A model generated the notes under the pieces. The model saw only the letters and a list, made by a program, of their open reading frames with translations. It did no database searches and was not told where the DNA came from. Below, in pieces: positions 11,694-22,847 of a DNA stretch of 64,000 nucleotides. The translations under genes and the position numbers were made by a program. Origin of the DNA: Anopheles merus (Eukaryota > Arthropoda > Insecta > Diptera > Culicidae). The DNA is taken from assembly GCF_017562075.2 (NCBI RefSeq), contig NC_054085.1, forward strand, positions 38,714,539 through 38,778,538. The letters run 5' to 3'. How positions within the stretch are numbered: the first letter of the stretch is position 1; every line of letters starts with the position of its first letter.

Positions 11694-13703
11694 ACAGAGC
11701 CAGAGCACTTGGACCGATCTAAAGGGAAAGCTTTGTCTGCGCTGCGAGCGCTGCTACATCCAACACACACTCTCACACCAGCGGCGGCGATCTCTCACGC
11801 ACACACGCGCACCTCTCCCCGGTATCGCTGAGGCGTGCGCGCGTGAGTGTGTGTGTGAGGGCGCGTGTGCACGGATGCGATGAATGAAAGCCAAACGTCA
11901 CTTTTTCAAACGCACCAGCAGCCCAGCAGCCGGCGTTATTTGTTATTTACGATTGCTTGCGGTACCGATCTGTATATATGGCCACTTTTGGCGACGGCGG
12001 CGGCCCATGCATGCCCGCCGGGGCCCGTTGCCGTTTGCGCGAATGCATGCAGGGAGTGGAGATAAGAACAGCGTTACACTGTCCACCCAGCCAGATTAGC
12101 GCTAAAAGAGCGATTTTACACAAATCAAAAAACCCTCTTTTGCGCGGCATGGGAAAGCGTTCTACCAAAATGATGCTTTCCTTCATACAAAAGGCGTGGG
12201 TCATTACATGAAATTTTATAACAAACATTCTTAAATGAAACAAATTTCTTGAAAAGTAACAAATTTGCGTAACACTTTCATGCAATTTCCTTAGAAACCG
12301 CTTCATCAAGCGAACGCGCCATCGTCGTCCGACAGCGGACCTGCGCTGGGTCAAACGGCGAACGATGCTACAGAATATAGGGTTTGTTTACGTTTTTTGT
12401 TGCACGGACGGAAGGCCGTTTTGCCACGCGGTTCGCGGCTTGGTAGGCAACATCCGTACCGAGGAGCTTTCTGTTTTGCGTGGTTTATTATTAGGATACA
12501 GTGATTTGTGCTGTTGAATAATATTACTTTTTTTTTAAATGCCTTGCGCATACCGGGTCGGTGGAAAGCTACCGGAGTGGTGGAAGAAGAACAACAATTA
12601 AAAATGACATGAAAAAATAAACATTTGGTTCAAAACAGCAACTCACTGAAAGGATTAACTATTTTATTGTGAAGTTGAATAACTACAATAAAAATGAACA
12701 TTTTATGCGTAAAAATAATTGGATTATAATCATTTGAAATAATTGGAATTTGGATAATTGGATAGGAAAAATCAGTTTTCGCTTAAAAAATGTTGAAACA
12801 TTTCCAGCGTACAGTAAACGGGTACGACAGGCGCCTTTTTCTGTACATTTGTTCTGGCGGATCATTTTTGGCGCCAAAAAGTGTATTGTATCGCTCCCTT
12901 TTGTACCCTTGCACACACAACCGTGTACAAGGCGAACGTTTTGAAGGGCGAAGCAACATAGCAATAAAACCAACTGGCTTGCATTACTGATTGATAGTTT
13001 AAACGCTACAAAAACTACCGAATGTAACGAACATTTTTAATGTACCGTTTCCATCGGTGAAGGGTAAAAGGACGCTGCGTCGTGACAAGAAATCTCTACC
13101 GTAACCGTCCGGTAGCGAGCAAAAAACCCAAACACACACACACCCTACATAAAGCCGTAACATAACCGTTCCCTTTCCCGTCGGTTGTTGCAATTCTCTG
13201 TTCCCAAAGCAGCACGCCGATCCTTTTGAGCGTCCTTGTGTGTCGATGCATTCGGCGGTCGCGCTTGCCTTTTTCCCGTTGCGAAGAGGGTAAGGGGCAA
13301 AGCAAAGCGCCGGCTGTTACTCTGCGGAGTCTTTTTTTTTTCGTTCGTTCGCCTGCGCTGCGTCGTGCACTTTCTACCTTGTGCTGCTTGAGGGGCACGC
13401 TGCGATCGTTTGGTTTCCTTTGCTAGGGGAAGGACACTTTCGAAAGGGACGCTTTCCCATGCAAACGGAGCGTCGATAGAGTTTGCATGCTGCTCTAGCG
13501 CGGATCCGCCGATGCATGTGTGTTGGTGATGGCTGTTGCTTTGCATCGGTGACGCCAGAGAAAGCGGCCGTTACATGTTTGCAAGCGGCATCAAACGCTT
13601 GCATGAGATGCTCATTTCAAACCAATCAAGCGTAAATTTCTCATACATTTTCTACTATATTATTCGAAGCTTTGAATATTACCGGTTAAAGGTGAAGTTA
13701 ACA

Positions 13704-13709
13704 TTTATT
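13704..13709 (-). terminator. Ssrp polyadenylation signal (candidate)
   Basis: AATAAA on the minus strand, about 245 nt past the Ssrp stop codon. It is the first such hexamer downstream and a plausible end for the Ssrp message. Confidence 0.5.
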
Positions 13710-13954
13710 CTTTTTAACCTGATAGGAGAGCTTGGCTGCTTTCGAGATGGAATTGGCATGGAATTTCAAAAGAACAGACATTACCGATTCGTTCCGTAAC
13801 ATAAGGCAAACGGTAGAATGTTTACATACGTGTCGTACAGAGTTATACAGATGATGAGTAAAATCAGAAACGCGTTTCTTATACATAATCAATACGATAC
13901 TGCAACGGGAAGGTCGCTCCGGGCGAGATGATGCAAAGGCGATGGTTGCCGGAT

Positions 13955-16341
13955 TTAATCACTGCCTTCGCTCATATCCTCGTCCTCCTCTTCCTCCTCC
14001 GAGGCGGACATTTCGGACTCCGAGTCTGATTTTTTCGATTTCTACAAAGCGAAACATAAAAATACATACATTAGACACATCGATAGCTAATTAAACTGCA
14101 GTCGGTGTCGGCTTACCTTCTTCTTGTCTGCTGATTCCGGTGCTTTTGACTTCTTGGTGTCCTTCTTCGTGTCCTCGTCGCTGGACGAATCATCCCCTTC
14201 GATGAACTCTTTGCTCTTGAACCCGCTGCCCTTCATGGCCGAGTCGGAGGATTTCTTGGCCGTCGACTTCTTCCTCTTCTCTCCCTTGTCCCCTCCATCG
14301 GTACCGCCGCCCGATGCCTTCCACGCTGCCATCGCCTCCGTGTAATCGTCCTTCGCCTTCGCCGCCTTCGCTTCCCACTCCTTCTTGTCCTTCAGCTCCT
14401 TCCACAGCTCGCCCCCCTTCTTGCTCATCTCGGTGATGGACAGGCCCGGGAAGTCCTTCTTTATCTGTTCGCGGCTAGCGTTCATAAACAGCATAAACGC
14501 GGTCGAGGGCCGTTTCGGTGCGTTCGGGTCCTTCGATTTCTTCGACTTTTTCGCCTTAGGTTCCTTCTTCTCCTTCTTTTCCTTCTTCGGTTTCGGTGCC
14601 TTCTCCTTTACCTTTTCCTTCTTTTCCTTCTTTTTGTCACGCTTCTTCTCGCGGCCACCGTCCGATCCGCTACCATCGTCGCTGTCACCGCCGCTGCCGT
14701 CCTCGTCGTCGGAATCGTCCGACGACGACTCCACGTTGCTGTCGAACTCTTCCGCCACGTCGGACTCCTGCTGGTTCGGGTTAAAGTCCTCGTCGGTCGA
14801 CTCCTCCGAGTCGCTACCGTCGTCGTCCTCGTCCCGCTCCTTGGCTTCCGCCTTGACGCGGGCCAGATACGCGTCCGGTTCGCCCTCGTTGTCCGAGTCG
14901 GCAAAGTCGTCCTTGTAGCTGGCCTTTCCACCCGTGTTCTTCACGTTCAGCTTTTTCGACACGATAAAGTCAAACAGCTTCGAGTACTCCTCCTTCTCGA
15001 TGCTGCTGAACGTGTGCACCGTTCCGGTTTTCAGCTCAATCTCAAAATCGAAACTGCGCGTGGAGCCTCCGCTGCGGGCAAAGTTTACCGTCGATATTTC
15101 CTCGAACCGGATGTGAACTGGCGGTTTGTGCACGTATATAAAGCCCCGCTCCAGTGGATACAGATAGCCAGCGGCCGCCTTAAACGAGCATCCAATCGCC
15201 GGCGTGCCCGAATGGCCGATGAACGTGCCCGGCCCAGTCAGCTTGCGGTTGATGATGACTTTCATGATTTTACCCAGCACCTCGTACACCGGCCCGGACA
15301 GTTCCTTGGTCAGCTTGTCCTCGTACTTTTCCTTCAGCTCCTCCTCGGTAAACGGCAGCTCGATGTTTGTCTCCTCGTCCATCTGGAACAGCGTGACCAG
15401 AAAGTGGTACCGCGTCTGGCCCTGCTTGATCGGTGGATCGAGCGAAATGACGAAAAACATCTGCCGATTGTCCTTGTGCGGGAGCAGAAACAGCCGCAGC
15501 ACGGACGAGGTGGGGATTTTGAAATCGTACGTTTTACCGTGCAGCTGGAAGAACGACTGGAACACCTTGATGTCGTAGCGACCGCGGGGCGTGAGACAGT
15601 GGATCTCGCGGAAGATGGCAATCGCATCGCCCGACACCGATATGACCGAGGCCTGCTTCATGACGTTCTCCTGGAACGCTTCCACCGGATCGACGTCACC
15701 GGCCGACTCGGACGTGGGAATGTGGAACCGCATCTCCATCAGGCTGACCGGCGCGTCATCGTTCCGGTGGAACTCGACCGTCACCTCGTTCTTGCCCACG
15801 TTGCACTGCGACACGTGGTTCAGCGGAATCTCGAAGCTGGTCTTGTTCTCCACATCGAAGCTCAGTACCGCCCCCTTGAACTGGACCGAGCCCCAGTTCC
15901 AGCCGCGCATCGACAGCTCCTTCTCCAGCATGTCGAGCTTGTAGTTTTTCTTCACAAACTCCGCTATCTTTGCCTCGTCGCCAGTGAAGCCCAGAAAGCG
16001 GTGCAGCGACCCGTTTTTCAGGAACACCCGCAATCCAAAGCTGCCCACGAACCGCTGGTAGTTCAGCAGCTCGATATCGCTCGAGTTGATCTGTTCCACC
16101 TTGCCGGTTTTGTCGCTTTTGAACACCATCGCCGTGTCGGTCATTTTCAGCTTGCCCGGGCACTGGAAACGTACAAGAAGGGGGGGGGGGGGGGGGGGGG
16201 GAAGGGTTAATGATTGTTGCACGCACACGCTGCCCGACCGGATGGTGGTGGCGGCGGGGGAGCCAGTCTACTCCGGCGTATCCATACCATCGCACCGCGA
16301 ATCTCCGAGCTGATCGATGAATACTCGAGGAAATCGGCCAT
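13955..16341 (-). CDS. Ssrp: FACT complex subunit SSRP1
   Basis: Three exons, 16288-16341, 14117-16162 and 13955-14041, give 728 residues (the Drosophila protein is about 723). Exon 1 encodes MADFLEYSSISSEIRGAM and joins CPGKLKMTD across a GT-AG intron. The N-terminal and SSRP/Pob3 PH-like domains occupy about residues 1-340, and the Rtt106-like PH domain about 345-440 (GTFIGHSG, CSFKAAAGYLYPLERGF). An acidic disordered stretch covers 437-520, a lysine-rich stretch 520-560, and an HMG box about 561-630 (PKRPSTAFMLFMNASREQIK, KKGGELWKELKDKKEW). The acidic tail is in exon 3. FACT (SSRP1 with SPT16) moves H2A-H2B during transcription and replication. The large exon also reads upstream into intron sequence, but that start (MCVQQSLTLPPPP) is not credible. 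A run of 22 G on the + strand lies in intron 1. Confidence 0.97.
16180..16201. repeat. G22/C22 homopolymer in Ssrp intron 1
   Basis: Twenty-two consecutive G on the + strand, so C on the sense strand of Ssrp. It starts 15 nt upstream of the 3' splice site at 16163-16165 and takes the place of the usual U-rich polypyrimidine tract. Confidence 0.9.
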
Positions 16342-17034
16342 TTTTACGCGTTGTTTCTGAGCCTAATCGCCCAACAAACCGACCAGGGAAGTTTCTAACC
16401 CCAACACACTCTGAAAATAACCTTTTTTGCGTAGTTTGTCACGGAAAATCACAAGGAAAAAGATCGGAGACGGCAATTGTTTGGATTGGTTATGTTTGGC
16501 GCGGTCGCAGCCGTTTGACAGCTGCTTCTGTTGACAGCCGGAGCAGGTCCTATTCAAGGTGAACAGAAAGAGGTAGAAGAGCCTTTTTGTGTGTATTGTT
16601 TCTTTCTTTTTAGAATAGATTACCTCTATATTTTAAGACACTTTTGACACAATAATTTAAAATGAGCGAAAGGCATTTATTGGGCGAGGGAAAATGGAAG
16701 TTCCAATCCAAAAAGCAAACAAACACGATCTCTACACCTTGGCGTTGCAGCCCGGTGAAAAATCTATACAAATCCCTTCTGACGTTTGATATTTGTTGTG
16801 ATAGCTATTGTTGTTGTTATTCCAGCAGGGTACAGCACGCAGCACGGTACAGCAATGTTGTTGCCGCTTCCACGTAAATGTGCGGAGTTTTCGTTTTTGC
16901 GCTTAATTTGCCACTTCATCTAATCTGCAGCAAGTGTTCGCCGTTTGTTTAAATCCACACACAAGTCTGCCCGACAACATGAGCCACAGTGACCGTGCCG
17001 TGCATCAGCGAGTTCCACCAAAAGTCCATCCCGA
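16342..17034. promoter_or_regulatory. Divergent promoter region between Ssrp and GNPTAB
   Basis: About 690 bp separate the two start codons, which point away from each other, so both promoters lie here. No TATA box is evident, as usual for housekeeping genes. An upstream ORF for the right-hand gene starts inside it at 16979. Confidence 0.6.
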
Positions 17035-17065
17035 ATGGAGTGCCGAAGAATATCACGTGGAATGA
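16979..17065 (+). other. Upstream ORF overlapping the GNPTAB start codons
   Basis: A 28-codon frame begins with an ATG in good context (A at -3) and runs out of frame across the first GNPTAB start (17035). Its TGA (17063-17065) overlaps the second in-frame GNPTAB ATG (17062-17064) in an ATGA arrangement, which could allow termination and re-initiation. It matters only if transcription starts upstream of 16979, which is not known. Confidence 0.4.
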
Positions 17066-19407
17066 AACGGCTCACACGCTGGCCGAGCGCTTCCGGTCTG
17101 AAAGGCGGCAAGTTCCGGTACAGGTGCTGCTGTGCAGTGACCGCACTGGCACTGCTCGCCATTTCCTATATCATTATTACACTACTAGTAACGGTAAGCG
17201 TTTGCTTCGCGTAACAATAGCATGGAGCGTCTGATCCTCTGATCCTTTCCGATTCACCACAGCATACGTCCAAATCGGCTTGCCAAAATAGCTACGAAGT
17301 GATAGATGTAGTATACACGTGGGTGAACGGAAGTGATCCACAGTTCCTGCAAGAGCTGGCCCGCTATTCACCGACGCGAGATAACGCCCGGTACGACGAT
17401 AAGAACGAGCTGCGATATTCGCTTCGTTCGTTGGAAAAGTACGCCCCTTGGATAAGGAACGTGTACATCGTCACGAACGGGCAGGTACCGTGCTGGTTGA
17501 ACTTGGAGAATCCACGCGTCCAGATCGTGCCACATGCCGACATCGCGGACGCGGATACAGCGCTGCCCACCTTTTCCAGTGCGAGCATCGAAACGTTCAT
17601 ACACCGCATACCGGGACTGTCGCAGCGGTTCCTCTACCTGAACGATGATATCTTTCTCGGCGCCCCGCTCCAGCCCGATGATCTGCAGACGCTCGCCGAA
17701 GGGGTGAAGGTTTTTACCGCCTGGATTGTGCCCGACTGCGCCCCCGACTGTCCGTGGATGTTCGTCGGCGATGGGTCCTGCGATCGCGATTGCTTCCTGG
17801 AGGAGTGCCAGTTCGACGGGGGCGATTGCGACCATCCCGATTACGGTGCGGACCGGCAGCATCCACACCAGTTCCACGATTACGAGGACGTTTCCGCACC
17901 GGAGGACGCGCTGGAACCGTTCGAGGAGGAGGGAGAGCAAATGTTTATCGATGTGCCGAAGATGTTCCCCCGTATAGCGCCCCCGGGTAGTGTGCCGGCC
18001 TCGGAAAACATTCGTGATATTTATGAGATTTTCCGCATGAAAAACAGCAATGGGAACTCCTCAACGCGGCAGCTCGTGGAGCGGTTCAACAAAGAAAAGA
18101 TGAAGCTTCGAAAACAGCACGCAAAACAGCGTACACGTGGGCGACAACGGACGGGCGGGCAGCATGGAGCGGTTGTGCACAATCGAACAAGCGAAGATAA
18201 GCCACGGGATGCGCAGATGCCCTCGATGGGTGTGGATGCCGCCGTGAGCTCACAGGACATCTTTGCCAACTCGCTGATCCATACGAACCGGGTGTTTAAT
18301 AAAGCGTACGGATTCCACAACCGGAAGGTGCTGGCCCACGTTGGCTTTCTGCTGGACGTGCAGATCATTGAGCGAATGCTGGAACGCTTTCCAGGCGAGT
18401 TTTTCGTCACCAAACAGCACAGGTTCCGAGCGAAGGACGACATGCAGTACGCGTTCAGCTACTACCACTTCCTGATGAGCGAAACGAGAAACAAATCCGT
18501 CGGAGAGATCTTTGACGACTTTGACACGGATGCCTCAGGGTGTGTGTGTGTGTGTGGACGGGGTAATGTAATACTCTTATGCTGTTGATTATACGATTTT
18601 TCTTTTAAATTGCAGCACTTGGTCGGACCGTGAAATTAGAACACTTTTGACGAAGGTGTACAATCTGCCGCTGGACTGGTCGGCCGTCCGATACTTTGAA
18701 GAGGTCGTCACAAACTGCTCCCTCCAGCAGAACAATTTCCTTCCGCTGGAACACCAACAGGAGCAGCGACAAGTGTACCCGACGCTGGTGTACGAACGTT
18801 ACGAGGATTCAACCATTGTGAGTGTTGCAAACAAATTCTCGCAAACTTGCACTGACTGAATTGCCCTCTTTTCCCCCAGCCAACGGTTACGAGGTCACTG
18901 GTGGTCGGTTGTGCCGAGCTGGCCGACATGATGCGGGCCAACTTTGGGAAGGTTCCGCGCTACCGGTATCACGTCAGCGCCAAAACCGGCATCTACAGCA
19001 ACTTCAAGATGCTAACGTCCAACATTACGCAGGTGGTCGATGCGCTCGACGAGCTGCGCAAAACACCAAAAAAGTTTAACTGTATTAACGATAATCTAAG
19101 CGACGATCGGCCGGACGACAACCAGCTGATCGGTGCACTGCTGGAGGATTTCTATCTCAGTCTCTTCCCCGCCCGCAGCAGCTTCGAGCTGGAGAGCACG
19201 TATCGGAATCGCTTCCAACGCTACGACGACTACCGGTCGTGGCTGTGGCGAAAGACGCTGTTCCGGAACTCGGTCTACTTGGTGTGTGGTGCCGCGTTTC
19301 TCCTGTGCGTACGGTTGCTCTGCTGCCGGCACAAGGGAAAGGTTGCTCGCACACTGCTACTGCTGGGAGCGGCACGATCATCGGGAGATTACAATAGCAT
19401 TTCCTAA
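17035..19407 (+). CDS. GNPTAB: N-acetylglucosamine-1-phosphotransferase alpha/beta (Stealth family)
   Basis: Four exons, 17035-17193, 17263-18539, 18616-18817 and 18880-19407, give 721 residues with consistent phases and GT-AG introns. A cytosolic N-terminus and a membrane anchor (about 31-53) are followed by Stealth conserved region 1 (IDVVYTWVNGSD, from 67), region 2 (RYDDKNELRYSLRSLEKYAP, from about 95; FLYLNDDIFLG) and one LNR/Notch-type repeat (about 212-243, CDRDCFLEECQFDGGDCD). Region 3 (about 406-460), an EF-hand-like segment (about 466-490, DTDASGTWSDREI) and a C-terminal membrane segment (about 677-698) follow. The enzyme adds GlcNAc-1-phosphate to mannose on lysosomal hydrolases in the cis-Golgi. 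It is shorter than the vertebrate protein because the long spacer and second LNR are missing, which fits other insect versions. The second ATG (17062) is an alternative start. Confidence 0.93.
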
Positions 19408-19470
19408 TACAGCAGTGGCTAGAACAGGCGCTCTGGCACAAAATGGCCCAGGAAAATAATACTTTTCTTT

Positions 19471-19476
19471 TTTATT
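19471..19476 (-). terminator. Polyadenylation signal for the Ig-like gene
   Basis: AATAAA on the minus strand, about 110 nt past the stop of the convergent Ig-like gene and within the likely 3' end of the GNPTAB transcript. Confidence 0.5.
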
Positions 19477-19583
19477 TAAACGACGAAAAGAACAATCAAA
19501 ACACGTAAACACTGGTAACAAAAAAAAACGAACACACAGTCACACAAACGCACGCATTGGTGGGTTAAGGAGGTCCGCTCCTC

Positions 19584-21732
19584 TCATGACTGGTGCGACG
19601 CGGTCGAAACGTTCGCCATGCTGGACGAGACGGTGTATGTGGGTCCGGTGTAACGGCGATTAAGCTTGCGGTAGGCAAAGATTCCGATGATACCGAGCCC
19701 GATTGTAGCCGCAATACTGATTCCTATGATCGCACCAACGCTCATAGCTGCACAGATGAAGAAAAAGCAAGGTAAGAATGTCAACAAACGATGAGAAGGC
19801 ATCCCCGATTGTTCCCGCAGTGCAAATGAATTTACGTTCAGCGTTACACGCAGCGTGTAACGCCTGAATCCTACGTACAGTGAGCATGATGATGGCGAAA
19901 CAAGCATTACCTCACCTTCTTCAACAATGTCCATCGAAATTTCGTACTCCCGGCCGCGCACCTTGAACGCACACTTCCACCGGCCAAAGTCTTTATCCTG
20001 CAGCTCGACAATTTCCAGTCCACATTCGCCCTCGCGCAATCCCTTCCCATAGTACCGGTATCGCGCATCGGTGGATGGTTTGATCTGGTTCGAAACACCG
20101 TGCACCTCGCCGGACGGATCCACAAACCGGCAGATATCGATCGGAAGGTCCAAAATGGTACGACAAAGCAGCCGCTGCTCGCGATCGCCACTGCTGGCCG
20201 TCAGCTGCTCGGTAACGGTGCGCCCCGGCTGCTGGTACACGCTCACATTGTAGTACGTGAGGTGATCTTCCGCCCCGTCGAGATCGTTAATGCCGCAGGC
20301 CCACACGCCGCTCGTAATGTTGGTCACCACGAACCGGCAGAGGCCGAGCGACTTCAACCGATCGAACCGTTGCGGCGCATAGTCGCCGGCAGTCGGCCCG
20401 GAAAGGTAGCAATAGTCCATCTCGTACGGTACCGCACAGGTCAGCTCCGTTACCGTGGCGCTGGACGATCGTGGATCGTGAAAGATCTCGATGTCGGTGG
20501 CGGTCAGCTCCAGTCGGTTGCTTTTAGCGGCTGGCCCGCGGGTGCGTATGAGTTGCCGGGTTTTGGCGAGGCGTTTGCTTTTCACGTCAAACACGCAGCC
20601 GGTGTAGTCGGTCGGGTTGAGCTGCTGGTAGATGCGCCACACGCCAACGTCTGCCGGGGCGAGTGGTTTCTTGATCTCCAACGAGCAGAGACCGGTCGAA
20701 ATTCTGAAAAGTACAGCACAATCATAAGTCATCTAGCGACGGCAATCGTCTGTGACCTTGTGTGGGGAACGATACGAAACGATACTTTGTGTTGTACGCC
20801 GAGTAACGCCCGGAGAGATGCCCATCAAGCAGCATGTACTGGCGATTATCTGTCTCCGATAAGGCGCGGCACAGCGAAACCGTGGAGCGGTACTGGCAAG
20901 ACAGCACGATATGGTCCTCCGTTTCCACCACCGTTGCCTTCACGTCACGGTCGTCCTCTGCAATTAGAATGCGATTAATGGTTGAGTAGTATCGCGTGGC
21001 ACCACTCATACCTTGCACGATCAAGTTGATCTTGGTGATCCGCTCCGTCATTGCGCCCCAAAACATCGTGTGGCACCAAAAATGGCTGATCTGCTGCGTA
21101 AGATCGACCGTTTTGGTGCAAGATTCGGACACGACCTGGTCGGCATCGATGATGCGACAGTACCGGGAACCGTCCTTGTCCGGACAGTTGACTGTAGCCG
21201 TGGACGCCGATCCGCTCACGGTAACGTTCAGCTCATCGATGAATTTTATCGCTAAAATGAAAATTAATTTAAGGATGCATCGATGCGTAGGAGTGCAAAG
21301 AACACTTCACTTACACGTAACGGTCACTTCAAGGATGCCGGTTTTATCTTGCCCCGTCTGATCAGTGCCGTACAAAGTCCAGCTGGCTTCGAGAGCCTTC
21401 TGGAGGTTTTTAACCCTTACGCCGCAACGCTCCGTATCGTACCGTTCGACGGTCGTTTTGTCCCCGATGCGATGCACCTGATCACTGTCCAAACTGTACT
21501 GCACATTATTGACCGACACGGAGCAGTGTATCCAGGGGCTGGCGCCAGCGATCACGCGCGGCTGGCGCAGTAGCTCGGTTCCACCGTTGGGATTTAAAAA
21601 CGCAAGGAAACCGGCACCTTCCGCGATGGTCAGCTTGTTGGCAGGGAAGATAGGACTCGTGTCGGCCAAGGCCAAGGACGGTATACGTACACCCGCCAGG
21701 ATTACGATCAGGACTATATGGGACAGCAGCAT
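19584..21732 (-). CDS. Secreted/type I membrane Ig-like protein of unknown function
   Basis: Five exons, 21315-21732, 21012-21251, 20786-20957, 19916-20703 and 19584-19747, give 593 residues with consistent phases. The third donor (AAA|GTATCG) is weak. It was chosen because it restores the frame and yields RYSAYNTK-ISTGLCSLEI, parallel to RYRYYGKGLREGECGLEI further on. A signal peptide (about 1-23) leads into roughly four Cys-containing modules with motifs YCRI, LCRAL, LCRFV and ICRFVDPSGEV, and W-x-C or VW segments as in degenerate Ig-like domains. A membrane segment (about 543-564) and a short basic, Ser/Thr-rich tail follow. Several N-glycosylation sequons are present (for example NVTV, NITS, NVSV). 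It is probably an insect adhesion or receptor-like protein. No named family member was recognised, and the ligand and role are unknown. It is convergent with GNPTAB. Confidence 0.8.
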
Positions 21733-22272
21733 GTTGTGTGCGTGCGCCTTGCTTTAATGGCACAGTTCGTAGGGCAACGACGAAACAAAGCTCTGCGATA
21801 ACACGCCCTTACACGCCTGTGCGATAATTGCACTGCAGACTAATGCACTAGAAACGATTAAACGCGCATGTACTAGTAACACGCTTGACACTTGTGTCCG
21901 ATGCGGGTGAGATGTGCGTGTCTGTTTCTCGCGAAATACGATCTCGCAGAACGTGGGCGATCGTGCGAAAATCAATCGTTTACATTTACAACGCCACGCT
22001 ATTTTTGGTTTCGCATACTTCCGGGAGGTGCTTTATCCTGAACTACCGACCGGCACGGCGCTTCGCTCTGCATCCGACGATGTTTCCCGACACACTGAAC
22101 TGAACCGCGCGGTCCGAGTGTGTCCACACACATTCTGTGTATTCGCTCGGTTCGCTCGGTTTCGGATGCAACTTCGGTGGGGCGGATAAGCTTCGTCGCG
22201 TAGGAGAAACAACCACAAATCGACGACTTAATCGTGTGATCGTGTGCTAATATACTCTCAATCAGATAAAGT
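21733..22272. other. Promoter side of the Ig-like gene
   Basis: No coding exon is seen. It should hold the 5' UTR and promoter of the minus-strand Ig-like gene. The short frames on either strand look random. Confidence 0.4.
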
Positions 22273-22374
22273 TCAGGCCCTTTTCTTCTGCCGCGCTTGC
22301 CACAGCCAAACGGCAGCACCAACATAAGCGAGCGACAGATAAAGGTCGTTTGGAGCATTGTTATTGTCTCCCAT
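22273..22374 (-). CDS. Candidate 33-residue membrane micropeptide
   Basis: An ATG (A at -3) opens a 33-codon frame ending in TGA. The peptide starts with a polar MGDNNNAPND and has one hydrophobic helix (about residues 11-25, LYLSLAYVGAAVWLW). It ends in a basic QARQKKRA tail, which could hold a tail-anchored orientation in mitochondria or ER. It resembles known one-helix mitochondrial subunits in layout only; no family was identified. The frame is open further upstream, but that part looks like random sequence. It lies between the Ig-like gene and Tom20 on the same strand as both. Conservation is untested. Confidence 0.4.
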   Translation of the reverse strand: MGDNNNAPNDLYLSLAYVGAAVWLWQARQKKRA

Positions 22375-22847
22375 ATTGCTCGTTACTATCGCATTCCATA
22401 AGCCGCGTGGTTCCAAAAGGAACAATTTAAAATGTGAGATAAAAATACCACACACGCACACGCCCGCGCGTAGAGGAGTGTTTGAAATTCGGTTTCCCCA
22501 AGCATGACCGTTGGCAAACATTTCACCTGTTTGTTTGTCACCCAACTCTATCCGTTTCGTCTGGAATGAACGGTTTCTTCTCTCTTGGTATACAGTCGTC
22601 GCGTTTAGGCAAAACGCTGCTGAAAGACATACAAACGAGTTATAAATAGTGTCCGTTAGTGAGAAAACTCATCATTCCATGTCGACGGATGGTCTAACAC
22701 GAATCTTCTGCATCTGTTCCAATTACTTATTGGACGGTGGTATAATGGCGCCAAGCAGAAAATAACAGCAAAAGCACAACACAGGCAACACACAATCAGG
22801 TTCGCTATCAACGCTAACGTGTTTTCATGAAATAACACTGGATATCC
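22375..22847. other. Intergenic, nothing recognised
   Basis: A/T-rich spacer between the micropeptide candidate and the presumed end of the Tom20 message. No motif, repeat or coding segment could be supported. Confidence 0.4.

Larger units (their letters stand above)
6461..13700. other. HmgD 5' intron and promoter region, with Ssrp downstream flank
   Basis: About 7 kb without a confident protein-coding exon. It probably holds the HmgD first exon or exons and intron. Two short ORFs on the minus strand (8267-8410 and 8495-8758) are listed separately as weak candidates. From 9.3 to 11.8 kb the DNA is GC-richer, with many CACA tracts and repeated GCCATTTT octamers. The rest is A/T-rich and featureless by eye. 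Confidence 0.4.

Noticed and set aside
15014..16210. 398-codon open frame antisense to Ssrp
   Set aside because: It lies wholly opposite the Ssrp main exon, has no recognisable domain, and mirrors the GC-biased codon positions of the sense gene.
16163..16228. Start of Ssrp at MCVQQSLTLPPPP
   Set aside because: This is read-through into intron 1; the poly(C) gives the proline run. Exon 1 at 16288-16341 restores the family N-terminus.
20738..20754. Alternative donors of exon 3 in the Ig-like gene (for example AAG|GTCACA)
   Set aside because: They give the wrong phase for exon 4; only the AAA|GTATCG donor keeps the repeated RY-x-Y...C-x-L-x-I motif in frame.
20100..20978. 292-codon frame antisense to the Ig-like gene
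   Set aside because: The minus-strand exon model there has a signal peptide, consistent intron phases and repeated Cys modules; the plus frame has none and crosses a sense intron.
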